Source: Parasponia andersonii (Eukaryota; Streptophyta; Magnoliopsida; Rosales; Cannabaceae). From it: a DNA stretch of 64,000 bases. Shown here piece after piece: positions 49,220 to 61,200 of this stretch; the first letter of the stretch is position 1; each line of letters starts with the position of its first letter. Position numbers and translations under genes: made by a program. Below the pieces are notes generated by a model that saw only the letters and a list, made by a program, of their open reading frames with translations, was not told the DNA's origin and did no database searches. The stretch lies in NCBI GenBank assembly GCA_002914805.1, contig JXTB01000639.1, positions 69,560 through 133,559 of the forward strand, written 5' to 3'.

Positions 49220-49640
49220 TTCACCCCCCATCAGCCTGGACGCTCTACATGGACGGATCCACGAATGCCTCGGGATTGGGAATCGGGATAGTCCTGTAGA
49301 CCCCAACAGGCCTCAGGGTTGAGAAAGCATTGAGGCTCGGTTTCCAAGCGACTAACAATGAGGCAGAGTACGAGGCATTGTTGCAAGGCCTCAAGTTGGC
49401 ACTACATTTTGGGGTAGAGGACATCGCCATGAAGACCGACTCGCAGTTGATCATGGGTCAGGTCAAGGGGGACTTTGAAGTAAAAGAGCCGAGGTTGCAC
49501 AGGTACTTCTCCAAGGTGATCGGGGCAAAAGCCCGCTTTGGCAATTTCAGTATCGAACCGATCCCCAGGGAGATGAACCAGAGGGCTGACGGGCTAGCTA
49601 AGAATGCATCAATCGGGGCACCGCTAAAAGCATAGAGGTT
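49220..49640 (+). pseudogene. Second (archaeal-type) RNase H of the Tat element
   Basis: WTLYMDGSTNASGLGIGIVL, TAG at about 49297, then FQATNNEAEYEALLQGLKLA, MKTDSQLI and NQRADGLAKNAS. The D-E-D-D set of an active RNase H is present. An extra RNase H after the usual one is a Tat-lineage hallmark. Confidence 0.85.
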
Positions 49641-49849
49641 CTTTTAGACGGCGGAGGCATGACAGACCCCCCACAGACCCCTGCGCACCACGTGTTCATA
49701 ACTAGCGCCGCTGACGAAGGGTGGATGAGACCCATCACGCAATATTTGATGTTGGGGAACCTGCCCACAGACCCCCGGGAAGCGAGGTCAGTCAGGTTAA
49801 GAGTTTCCAGGTACTCAACGGTGGGTGAATAGTTATACAGGGATCGACA

Positions 49850-50947
49850 ATGGGTCCGATGCTATACTACATAAGCCCCGTCGAAGCGCAAAAGTTAATG
49901 GAGGAAATCCACAAGGGAGTATGTGGCAACCACTCTGGCGAGCACAGCCTCACCCACAAGGCTCTAACGGCCAGATACTTTTGGCCATACATGATGACGG
50001 AGGCAACCAAATTCGTGAAAAAATGTGATAAATGCCAGAAGTTCGCCCCGATGAGATGTTAACCTGCGGAGATTCTTCATTCAAATATAACTCCTTGGCC
50101 GTTTGCCAAGTGAGGTCTGGATATCGTCGGAGAGCTCCCCAGAAGTCCAGGAGGAAAGAGATATGTCCTACTGGCCACGGACTATTTCACTAAGTGGGTA
50201 GAGGCCGAAGCCTACACGACAGTTAATAAGGCAAACACAATTAACTTCATCTGGAAGAACATAATCTTCCGATTCGAGATCCCGAAGGAGATACACGCCG
50301 ACCATGGCACGCAGTTCCAGAATGCCAAGCTTAAGGAGTTGTGCGAGCTGTATGATATAAGGCTCGGTTTCTCTTCCGTGAATTACCCTTAGGGGAATGG
50401 CCAAGCAGAGGCGACGAACAAAGCTATATTCAGCAACATCAAAAAGAACTTGTAGGAGGCTAAAGGTAAGTGGTTAGAATAACTGCCAGCCGTTGTGTGG
50501 GCCCATCGAACCACAGAGCGGAGGTCTACTGGGAGAATGCCCTTCATCATGGTCTACGGATCAGAAGCTGTGATCCCGACCGAGGTCGGCCTCCCGACCC
50601 TCTGTTCCCAAGTGGTAAAAGATGTCCCCCTAAACAAATGTCAGTTAAGCCACAACACAGACCTCCTGGAAGAAATAAGAAACATGGCCTTGGTCCACCT
50701 GGCTTCGTACCACCAGCAGACAAGGTCTTACTACGCGAAAAAGGTTAATGCCCGACAGTTCGGCGCCGGGGAATGGGTCCTAAAAGCTAGAAAAGGGAAT
50801 TCCTCGAAACTGGACTCCAATTGGATCGGACACTATGAGGTAATCAAAGCGCTCGACAATGGTGCATATGTCTTGAAAGAACTCAAAACGGGGAAAAACG
50901 TGCCGAATACGTGGAACACTCAGCACTTGAAAAAATATCACGTGTAA
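49850..50947 (+). pseudogene. Integrase of the Tat element
   Basis: The HHCC finger (HKGVCGNHSGEHSLTHKAL to CDKCQKF, 49910-50045) leads into the core with ATDYFTKWVEAEAY, HADHGTQF and GNGQAEATNK (D, D, E). The end is HYEVIKALDNGAYVLKEL to NTQHLKKYHV, stopping at 50945-50947. Stops at about 50060 (TAA), 50112 (TGA), 50390 (TAG), 50454 (TAG) and 50478 (TAA) disable it. Integrase inserts the DNA copy into the genome. Confidence 0.9.
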
Positions 50948-51360
50948 GGCACATATATATGATGTAAGACCGTGTGAATGGCTATTTTGCTGAAAAGCCT
51001 AAATCTGAAACAGGTCAAGTTCTCTTTTTCGCATAGATTTATCTTTGGGTTTGCTATGGAAAGGGGGGATCTGCCACAAACGGTAGACCCATACACTATT
51101 CACGAATAAGACCCATGTGAGCATTCGTATTATTATAAAACTTAAATCCGTAGCAGGCTAAGCTCTTCCTGCAAAAGGGTCTGTCCTCACTGGAAGACCT
51201 GACACTTCAGTTGTACGGACAGAAATACTAGGCTACTACGGAAGAGGGTCTGCACATAGTGGCAGACCCATTGTTTTGTTTGCGCAGGCCAAAAATACTA
51301 CCAGACTGCCACGGGAAAGGGCCTTCCATAATGGCGGACCATGTGCACAATTTGCGCAAT
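50948..51360 (+). other. Start of the Tat-element 3' region
   Basis: Non-coding and loosely repetitive: AAACTTAAATCyGTAGCAGG-like and GGGTCTGCmmA...GGCAGACC words recur at about 90-bp spacing. Confidence 0.5.
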
Positions 51361-51366
51361 CAATGA

Positions 51367-52330
51367 TCGCACTTTGGGACCCACGTCACTCGTCGACGAC
51401 CCGAGAAAATGTGCGAAGGGCAAACTACTGTGCAAAGTAAAAACTTGCCAGTAGACCTCGAAAAAGCTCGCACTCTAGGACTCACGTCGCTCGTCAACGA
51501 CCCGAGAAAATGTGCGAAGGGCAAACTGATGTGCAAAGCAAAAACTTGCCAGCAGACCTCGAAAAAGCTCACACTCTGGGACTCACGTCGCTGTCGACGA
51601 CCTGAGAAAACGTGCGAAGGGCAAACTACTGTGCAAAGCAAAAGCTTACCAGTAGACCTCGAAAAAGCTCGCATTCTAGGACTCACGTCGCTCGTCGACG
51701 ACCCGAGAAAACGTGCGAAGGGCAAACTGCTGTACAAAGCAAAAAACTTGCCAGCAGACCTCGAAAAAGCTCGCACTCTAGGACTCACGTCGCTCGTCGA
51801 TGACCCGAGAAAACGTGCAAAGCGCAAACTGCTGTGCAAAGCAAAAACTTGCCAGCAGACCTCGAAAAAGCTCGCACTCTAGGACTCACGTCGCTCGTCG
51901 ATGACCCGAGAAAACGTGCGAAGGATAAACTATTGAGCAAAGCAAAAACTTGCCAGCAGACCTCGAAAAAGCTCGCACTCTGGGACTCACGTCGCTCGTC
52001 GACGACCCGAGAAAACATGCGAAGGGTAAACTGCTGAGCAAAGCAAAAACTTGCCAGCAGACCTCGAAAACGCTCGCACTCTGGGACTCACGTCGCTCGT
52101 CGACGACCCAAGAAAATATGCGAAGGGTAAACTGCTGAGCAAAGCAAAAACTTGACAGCAGACCTCGAAAATGCTCGCACTCTGGGACTCACGTCGCTCG
52201 TCGACGATCTGAGAAAACGTGCGAAGAGGAGATAGCTGCGCACCAAAAACTCTCCAGCAAAACTCGAAAACGATCGTACTCTAGGAATCGAATCATGCAA
52301 AAAAGATACTTGTCGATGACCTAAGAAAAC
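51367..52330 (+). repeat. 101-bp tandem array in the Tat-element 3' region
   Basis: The word GGACTCACGTCGCTCGTCGA recurs at 51377, 51478, 51579, 51679, 51781, 51882, 51983, 52084 and 52185, a steady 101-bp period. A degraded tenth copy is at 52284. Each unit also carries CGAGAAAACGTGCGAAGGGC and ACTTGCCAGCAGACCTCGAA. Open frames across it are by-products of the period not being a multiple of three. Tandem arrays in the 3' region of Tat/Ogre elements are known seeds of satellite DNA. Confidence 0.95.
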
Positions 52331-52385
52331 GTACAAAGGAAAAAAGGGCGTGGTAACCAAAAAGCTAGCCAGCAGACCCCTATAG

Positions 52386-53138
52386 GAACACTCTTAGCTA
52401 CACAAAAAGCAAAAGGAAGGCAGGGTCAGAATCCACCCATTCGAAGTGGACCCTCCCTAAGGAATGTTTTGGCTACACGGAAAGTTAAAAGGAAACAGAC
52501 TAGCCAGGGAGAGATCTATCCTTGCATGATTAGGATGTGAACAGATTTGGAGTCTACCCATTGGAAGTAGTCCAGAGACAAATCAAACATGAAAGCAAGA
52601 ATCAAGATTAAAGCCTATTTATTATGTCCTAAAAATACAAAGTACGAGGGTAATGGCGGTGAGCACTCAGGAGCCTTGATGGCGAGGCGCAGGTTTAGAG
52701 CGAACTCTTAAGGAGATGTCAGAATGATAATGCCCTGTTTGTTCCCGATAAGAGCCAAGCCCGGGCCTTCTCCTTTACAACGATGGGTCTAAGCAATGGT
52801 CAACCAATCCCTGGAGCTGGCTCCGAGCACGGTCCCATTTGGGGTCAGAGAAATCTAGCCACATGCAAGGGTCGAACTCTGCCAAAACAAGTTATAACGA
52901 GAGTTATACTTCTACAAAACCAGATGAGCCAAAGCTTGCACCCCTATGTCCAAAGCTAGTCCAAGTAATCATGACCCAAGGAAGGCTCACTAATAATCCG
53001 AAATCGAGTCCTTACAGTCATTTATACAAATGGTTGGATGCGAAAGAAAACAGTCTAAAAATAATGGGGCATCCTTTATCATTTATTCGAAGGGTTACAA
53101 TGAACGATTAGCTTCACAAATATACAGAATTGGGGGTC
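52386..53138 (+). other. Non-coding part of the Tat-element 3' region
   Basis: No homology recognised; contains two related AGTCCACCC/AGTGGACCC-like segments near 52430 and 52550. It lies downstream of the antisense gene's coding part and may hold its 3' UTR. Confidence 0.4.
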
Positions 53139-56100
53139 CTAGTTACCTCCATCCGAGGAGGAACGGCCAACCCCAGTGCTTGGACCAGCCTCGGAGAAGG
53201 GTGGCGTGGCCGGATCAGATTCATCACTGGATACGACGACCGTGCCAGACCCTTCACCAGTTGAGACCCCGAGGCTAGGCTGAATGTCCAGGGCTTCCGA
53301 AGTTTGATCTGGCGGACCAGAAATAGGGATAAGCTCCGCAGCACCAGGGGCAGATGTAGAGGGCCCATCCTTTTCCGCAGCAAGCATCTCCAGCACGTCA
53401 GCTGGGTATATGATTCTGATCTCGTCCCCGAGCTGCTGCATGTAGTGCTTGATGGAGTAGTGGTCTCTCTCGACGCCTTTCTGATCGTCAAATTGGTCAG
53501 GCGTCACCACCTCAGCATGGTTTTCAAATTCTCTATTCTCCCAGCCAGACCTATAACTTTCCGCAGAAAGAACGTCCACCTGCTTCTAGTACCTTGCTTT
53601 TAACTTCTCCGTATCCGCCAGTCTATCCTTCAGCGCTGCCAATCTGAGTTCCGTCTGCCGCTGCGATAAGTCGGCCAATAAAGAATTAATACCAGTGAGG
53701 TCTGCGCAATGTTTACAAGATATCTCCTCCTGAGCACCCATCAGATTTTTATGGTCCAGAAAGAGATTTCGGTTTACCTCATGGGACTGATCAAGTCTGC
53801 GTTGCAGAGCATGGGCGTCTAGCTTGGCCGCCGCCTCGGCTTTCCTCAGTTCCTTGGTGTCTTCAACAGCCTGGTCACGAGTGATGAAGGCCAGTCCTAT
53901 CTCTGCCCCCGCACTCTGGAGCTCTTGCTCTTTGATCCTCAGCTCGCCCTGAGCCAGCCTAGCGGCTTCAGATTGGGCAAGCCTGTCGGCCTCCGCCTGA
54001 GCTAATCTCGTAGCTAGCTCCTTGCTTCTGGCTCTCTCGACACTCATGGCATGCGGCACCGTGCTACCAACCCTCTCTTCCTCGAGGCCCCGATATGCAT
54101 CAAAGTCAGACCTCAATTCGGCGAGGGCGGCCTCGCTGTGCTCGGCTAGTGCAGAATGGGAGCTCAACTCTTCGGTCAGATCCTTGACGCGAGCAGAGTA
54201 GAAGGACCGGATGGCGGATAGTTGCAAGTTAAGCAATAAAGGAGGGGGTCGGCATTTACCAAAGACGTTGAAAAACATAAAAGCACCCGAGTGTAACAAA
54301 CCTGCGCGAGAGTGCGGGTGGTGACAAGCTCGACATTCTCTGGAGTAAGGGCCTCCAGCTCCGGCTCCGTGGCTGGAGCATCCCTTTGAGCATCATCCAC
54401 GCCAGGGGAATGCGGCCCCTCCTCGCCGGTCATAAGGGCGTCTTCTCCGTCCGCCGGGCACGCCTCCAGAGCAGGAACGATAGGGACAAAGGAAGGTCCA
54501 GAGCCGTCAGGAACGCCGTCAAGCACGGTGGAAGACGGTGCACCTCCTCTAGACTGGCCACCGTGTACTGACTGCTTCCTTCTTAGAAGGGTCAGCGTCG
54601 CCCCATTATCGTCACTATCGGACGAAAGGACGACCCTGCCCCTCTTCTCCACCAGGCCCTCTTCCTCATTTGATGAGCCGACCTCGCGTTGCCACTTTGT
54701 AGGGACCGGGGGAGGAGAGGAGAGTCTAGATTTCAATCTCGGAACTCCCCTACTGAGCTCGGCGATCTCTCCACCTAGGCTGACAGCGCTCGATTTGCGA
54801 ACTGGAGTCAGGGGTGAGGGAGATTGCCGCAGCAGACCCCCCAGTCGGGCTTGGCGTAGTCTCTTCCTCGCGCACGATCAGGAGGGCGGACGGTCCCCCG
54901 GGTGGAGATCCGCCAGCGTCAAAGCGGGGAGCCACTGGTTTTGCTCCTCCCGGATGCACCACGAGGCACCGGCCAGCAGATGTCTTGGTTTGAGCTTTTG
55001 ATACCGTGGCACCCCCTTTGATGGGAGAGGGGCCGGCCGCCGGGCCTGTCTCAGAACCTGTAAAAAAAAACAACGAGATTAGTTTGCGGTCACGGCCTGA
55101 CCCACAAAGATTCAAAGATTTAAAAATAAACACACCCCTAACCCTTTTGGGGACGGCGTTTTCTTCCTGGCGAAGCCTGACGCACTCCGTGGCCACAAGC
55201 CTCACGGCTTCCTCGAGCTCGTGATTGGACGGTGCTACCAGATCGTTGGTGCCCACCAGCTGGCTTGAAGCCGCAACCTGCCGACTCACCATGGTGATCC
55301 GGTCGCTTTCGTCCCGGCGAAATCGGTTCAAGGCGGAGGCGTCGAGTCGACTCCTCAGGTGCTTGGTGATGACCCAGGTATCCAAAGGGAAGGAAAGGTA
55401 CGAGACCATCCTAGGCATCAGGCTCATCATCAGGGGGTTGAGGACGGCTTGAATGTGTCGGCATTCCCCCGAGGATCTGAAGATTATGATCTCCTCCAGG
55501 CCTTTGAGCCGCCCAGCCAACAGGTGCGGCTCAAACCTACTTTCTTCTGCAGAGGCTGTACAGGACAAAATAACATGAGCAATAATATCAGGAGAGGACC
55601 CGGACCCAAAGATCATGGTCTAATACTTACTCTGCAGGAAGACTGAGGGGACTTGGAAATGCTCTCCGTTCACCCAAGGGGAGCACCACGCCCCTCCAAC
55701 GGCATAAAGCCTGGTGTGAGAGTCCCATTATTTGTCTGACCGTGGTAACCCCCAAAAGATGTGGCGCCCAGGCAGTGGCTGGAGATAGAAGGTGGGGTAG
55801 GAGCCTTTCTTGGGGATAAGAATGAGTTTATAAGTATAAAAGACCACCTCTAGGTCGATATGCATGTTGTAGATAACTGACAGGGCAGAAAGCTCCATCA
55901 GAATTATAATCCCGTTTGCATTCAGCAGCATCGGATGGATTCCCGTCAAGGCAAAAAATTAGTGAATTAGGGTAGGAAGAGGGAATCGCAGGCAGTCCAG
56001 ATGCTTCCTGCCCAGGACGATGGAACCCTCGGGGGCGTAGGGGCAAAGGTACCAGTCTGCAGGGCTCTCAACCCATTGAAGCGTCACTCCTCTGGGCTGC

Positions 56101-56165
56101 CTCCTCAGTGAGTCTAATTCCGAATCCATAGCGGGTTGCAATTCCTGACTTTGATTTGAAGCCAT
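53139..56165 (-). pseudogene. Antisense spliced gene of the Tat element
   Basis: Starts MASNQSQELQPAMDSELDSL at 56165. The next part (GIHPMLLNANGIIILMELSA, YKLILIPKKGSYPTFYLQP, 55950-55740) resembles the putative gypsy-type transposon domain of Pfam Transposase_28. Later parts are Ser/Pro/Gly-rich, followed by a long Ala/Glu/Arg coiled coil (RLAQAEADRLAQSEAARLAQ, about 54020-53940) and a Ser/Asp-rich tail ending at 53139. Introns are visible: 55630-55556 (75 nt, CAGA|GTAAGT to TGTACAG|CC) and 55142-55058 (85 nt, GTTAGG to TTTACAG). A further donor, GCGCAG|GTTTGT, is near 54302. Stops at 55959-55961 and 55728-55730 break this copy. Extra antisense genes occur in other Tat elements such as Grande; function unknown. 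Confidence 0.75.
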
Positions 56166-56287
56166 TGTTCCAAAATGCGACTGGAAGAATGAGAGTCTTT
56201 AGAAGAGAAGGAAGCAGAAACTCTAGGATGTTGTGAGGTTGGGATGATTGAAAATTTTGGTAAAATGGCAAATGAACACAATTGCGG

Positions 56288-56295
56288 TTTTTATA
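56288..56295 (-). promoter_or_regulatory. TATA box of the antisense gene
   Basis: TATAAAAA on the minus strand, in the context CCCC-TATAAAAA-CCGC, 123 bp upstream of the antisense ATG. It lies outside the LTR, so this gene appears to have its own promoter. Confidence 0.6.
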
Positions 56296-56489
56296 GGGGA
56301 GAAGCCGAAGAGTTTTTCTGGAAGAGGAGAGAATAAAAGAAACCGAGCAGTCAGAACTTCAAAATTCAAATAGATCTCGTGATGAGAGATGGCGTATCCC
56401 CGCATCGGGAAGAGGGAACCACGTGCGTCCCCCAAATTGGAGGAGCGAAGAGACGGTTTCCCTACTTGATAGACACGAATCCATCAAGT

Positions 56490-56506
56490 AGGGAAATGGG
56501 GGCAGT
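56490..56506 (+). other. Polypurine tract of the Tat element
   Basis: AGGGAAATGGGGGCAGT ends immediately before the 3' LTR. Confidence 0.75.
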
Positions 56507-57324
56507 TGTGGGACCCATTCCCGAGCCTTATGCCACGTAGAAGGCCACGCGGATCGCATGTGATCTCACAATCGGCCATTGGGCCGTCCGAGGTTAGGGC
56601 TGAGTCCATCACTGACCCCAGACGATTTGGCCCAGTCTGACCCCAACCTCGACAGCTGGGGTTCAAAAGCCCCAAGGGTCTACCATCATGGAACAGCGGC
56701 CCTTACCCCAACGGTCGAGAGGGTCAGAAACTCCAAGGGTCTTCCGACCGAATACAGTGGAAAGCGACTCACGGCTCCAGACCCAGACAGAGCATTTAAT
56801 GCGATTCTGGGTAGGTGTGTGCCACAGACAAGCCGTCCTGACAGAACAGCGATTTACCTATATCTTACTCCTGATAGATTGAAGCCGAAGGAAGCGGCGA
56901 AAATCAGGCCACGGCAGCACAGAGGAGATCGCCGAAATCTCGGCCCATGACTGCTGAAAAAGATTTCGAGGTGAAAGGTACTCAGTCCTGAGATTGAGAA
57001 CCACACGGTTCACTATCTCAGGACTACATATATAAGAGTCATGCGTTCCCGAGAGGAGCATGTTCACTAAAAAAAGAAAACAGATATATATAAAAAAGTC
57101 TGTAACAGAGAGATTTTTTATACTGAAATATTTTCCTTGCTACCCAACACAAAGATAAACCACTGACTTAAGCATCGGAGAGTCTTTGCAGGTAGTCACT
57201 TCCGCCTCTCCGATCTTACTTGGAGTTCAGAGGACTTTGGGACAGTAAGGACACGTGGACAGTTGGTGAATACAGCATCAGCAGTTCGAGGCACGTGGAC
57301 GGCTGGTGAGAAACTGCTCCAACA
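56507..57324 (+). repeat. 3' LTR of the Tat element
   Basis: Same order of landmarks as the 5' LTR, from TGTGGGACCC to CTCCAACA. Confidence 0.95.
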
Positions 57325-57420
57325 TATACCAACCTTTACTATTGGACCACCCCCAATTAGTGATCATTAAGGAGAGAAATTAGTACAAAGAAAAGTTGCT
57401 TGATTTCTCTCTATGGGTGA

Positions 57421-57470
<50 letters not shown>

Positions 57471-58270
57471 TTTAAGAATACATTATTCTTAATATTAGGG
57501 GGAAAAAGTGTATAGCACAAATGGTCCTTAAACTATCACACTTAAATAATTTAGTCTTCAAAATTTCAAGTGCGGTAATTGAGCTTATAAATTTTCTGAT
57601 TTGTAGTAATTTAGTTGTTAAATTGTTTAAATTGTAACCTATTAAATTTCTGTCAAAAAATATAAATAACAGAAAATAAATTGAACAAAAAAGTTTAGAC
57701 AAAAAAAAAGATACATTCTTTACTTTTTCAAAAGTTCTTAGAGTTACAAATTTATAGAAAAAATTTTTATGTGATTGTTAATTTTTATGTTTAAAATTTC
57801 TAAATTATTATCTTTAAAATATACTTTCAAATGCAAAAACATATTCTCTCCACATGTGTTATTGATAAACAAAATTTAAGCAAATTGCAATTTAGATAGC
57901 TCATGGGCTATATTGTTAGAGACAGAAAAATTTAAAAATTTAATTACTATAATTGAATCTTATAATCTAAATTGTCACGTATAGGATACTTTGAGAACGA
58001 CTCTGTGACATTAAAACACTTGCGAAATTAAATAATACTAATTCATTACTAATGTATTTAATATATATATATATATATACTCACCGCAAAGTTTCTAGAT
58101 TACAGACAGATATATAAGATTGTACTTAACTGTAAGCCGTGGGAAACTTGACTATACCCACATGTGCGTTTGACACTACCCATCTAAAAACATAACTAAG
58201 AAGATAAAAAGATCTATATATAGTAATAATAATATAGTATGTAAGTCAAAAGCTTTGAAAATCATGACGA
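57325..58270. other. AT-rich spacer downstream of the NET gene
   Basis: (TA)n at 57423-57458 and a shorter one at 58061-58078. It includes the 3' end of the minus-strand NET-type gene. No other gene. Confidence 0.5.
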
Positions 58271-61200
58271 TCAAGCAGAACTTGGGCTGACCCCACATAG
58301 AAACAAGTCCATGCTCGTAACCCTTTCCCACCAACTCGAAGAAACCTTCTTTCCTTTACCACCACTTTGATGATCACTACTCGCAGTCTTCATCATCATC
58401 AGCTTTTGGTTGAGCTTCTTCATCTGAAAACAACCCTCCAAAATAACCTCATTTTTCTTTTTATTCTTAGCCATTTTTTTGACGCTATTTTCCTTCTCAT
58501 GATCATCATCATCTTGTTTAGTATAGAGATGCTCCATTAACTGGCCTCTCTTGGAAACTAGCAACTGCTCGTAGTACTCCTTGTTCCTCTTCTCCAACCC
58601 ATATATCTGCCCTTGCAAGTCCTCAATCTTCCTACTCAGCATGCAAACCCTTTGATCATTCCTCATCATCACCATGCACCTCGCCAGCTCAGCTGTCTTC
58701 CGCTTCGCGAACATCGATTCCGACACCAAACCTCTATTCTCCTCCGCCAAATGTGCCACCCTGTACCCCAACCTCGCATTCTCATTGAGCAATATCAGCC
58801 TCTCCGACTCGAGCACCTCGAGAAGGCTCTTCTGGAGCTCGATCTTCCTCGATGACTCACTGCACCGCCTTTCCGATCGTGCGAGCTCGTCCAACATGAG
58901 CTCCACCTCCACGTTCTTCATGACAAGCTCCGAGACCAGACTGGCCTCGACGTCGCAGCTGTCATAGCTATTAGTCATCCCTAACATGGCTTTTTCATAG
59001 GATAGCGAGCTCTCGACATCAGAGTAGTCGTCGTGATCGGTCGTAGTAGCGCCATAATTCTCTTGTTGGTCGTAGAAATATTCGTTGTCGTCGATTGTGG
59101 TGGAAACTTGAGATGAGGAATGTCTACGGTGGTGGTGGTGGTGGTGGTTTTTGGAATGAGTTGATTGTGTGTAGCGGTCGGATAGAGTAACGTATGCGTT
59201 ATACAAGTCTTTGAGTAAGGCCAATAGTTGAGGCTGTTTACTGTAGTAAGACTCGGCTCGCTCTGCGAATGTTTCGCCTTTCTCCTCTTTTGGGTTCATT
59301 GCTAAATTGTTCATCCTGTCCTCCAGATCTGTCAATTAGAATGACAAAAACGAAATTGAAGAATTATAATTTTGAACTCACTTAAAAAAAAAAAAAGCAT
59401 ACTTTTAGTCACAACATAATAGGTCTGAAACTCCATTATATCATCACTAAAATGTCGGTGAGTATTATTGAAAAAAAAAAAAAAAAAAAAAGTCCGTAAG
59501 TAAATACGTCGACCCAAAATTCCACTTAAAAGTTACTTTCATCACAAAAATTCCGTCACGAAAAGTTTCTTACGATCATTCTATAGAAATTAGACACTTC
59601 TTAGTTGCAAATATAGTTAACAATTTTTGTTTTGACACAAAATTTGTCTCAATATACCTCTGTGACTCAAAACTTTTGTAGTCTCAGTATAGCGTTGTGA
59701 TTAGATGTGCTAAACTACACAACACTTTACGAAAAACTTTGTCACAATAATTTTCATTACTAAATTTAGTTACTTACGTTATTGTATACACGTACATACA
59801 TAGAGAAATTATATTCGTACTATCTTAATTAATGTTGAACATCAAGTTATTCGATCATCTAAGAAAAAAAAAAATTGACGACCTAGAACTGTTATGTTAA
59901 CATTGGTACTCTAAGGGCTTCAAGAAATACCATATATGAAGTTGTAACATAACGGTTAGAGTTGTGTCCACAAGAAACGGGAAAAAAAAATCAAGCAATG
60001 GAAATAAATCTTAAAGAAAAAAAATTAAGGGAGAAATAAATGGGTTTATTCTCTGTTCACTAAAAAGTTCTTCGATTTCTCCTAAGATAATTAAAGAAAC
60101 TATAAACAAAAAGACACGAACCATTTTACAGCAGAATTTGTCCAAATTTTTAAAAAACAAATGAAAAAAAATTCGGTATTACCGAATTTTACACAATCCC
60201 AGGTAAAAAAAAAATAAAAATTGCCTGGAGTTAATGACACATGATCAGAGGGGTAGAAGAAAGCAAAATGGGGAGAAATTACAACGACAAAACACAGCAG
60301 TGGACTCCATCTAGCTAAATTAAAGTGCATATTGTACTCCTCGAGAGTCTTTCAATTCATTTACGGTGTTATACTTGATAATTTTGCGTTTTCTGGAAAA
60401 TATGTACAAATGTACAGTTTTTGGGTGGAAATGGAATACGTTGAGATCCGGAAATTATCAAAAGTGGACTTTGCCATAAAAACTCCTACATTGATTAAAA
60501 TCAGTAGCGCAAGGGAAATAGAAATTGCTAATTTTTGTTGAAAGAAACTGAACTACAAAAACAGTATTGTGAGATGAGATATTCTCAAGGACAAGGTAAG
60601 AGTTATATATGCACCAATTTTAAAAAATGTTTTTTTTTTAATGAAAAAAATGTGGATGAGATTGTCCCTTCTCAAAATTATCGTGTTCAATTGGACTCTC
60701 GACAGCGATGCGAAAGTTCAAACTTTTAATTTAATCTTTTCTAAAAAAATACCTTAAGAAAGGGCACACTTCAACCACTCCTTGAGATAACCAATTTTGA
60801 AAAGTTAAAATTTGAAGCCTTGAAGTTTGTAATTCAGGGACAAAATATTTGCTTGGCTGTGACGTCTATATAATGTAAGATCTCCATCAAATACATCATC
60901 CACGAAATGACAAAGGGACCAATTGGCCCCCTAGAAGATGAAATGTCACTTTCCAAACAAGATTCTTTATTTTATCACTTTAAATTTTAAATTATTTGAA
61001 ATGGGATTAACCTATGACGAGTTGGAAAAAGCTCATCATTCTCGGTTGGACTTAAAAAAAAAAAATTTTAAAATACCACCTACGTATACATCACTACTTG
61101 TTATTGATACGTCCTGCTAAGTTAGTTGCTAAACATGAAAATCAGTTCTTACCAATGAAAAGTATTTTTATATTGATTGAGATGAATAGCATTATTGAAG

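Larger units (their letters stand above)
44590..57324 (+). mobile_element. Tat-lineage Ty3/gypsy retrotransposon, 12.7 kb
   Basis: LTRs of 825 and 818 bp start TGTGGGAC and end CTCCAACA. A primer-binding-type TGGCGCCGTCTGTGGG follows the 5' LTR. Then come gag, protease, RT, RNase H, a second RNase H, integrase, a 3' region with a 101-bp tandem array and an antisense gene, and a polypurine tract (AGGGAAATGGGGGCAG) before the 3' LTR. A second RNase H, a long 3' region, tandem repeats and an extra antisense gene are known marks of the Tat lineage. ACATAT occurs at both junctions, so the target site is probably CATAT or ACATAT, with ambiguity at the 3' end. G+C is clearly above the surroundings. 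Many stops and frameshifts make it inactive. Confidence 0.95.

Noticed and set aside
51367..52330. CRISPR-like regular spacing
   Set aside because: The whole 101-bp unit is repeated, not short repeats with unique spacers, and it lies in a plant retrotransposon.
51360..52360. Open frames on both strands across the 101-bp array
   Set aside because: By-products of a tandem repeat without stop codons in some phases; frames drift between units and no homology is seen.
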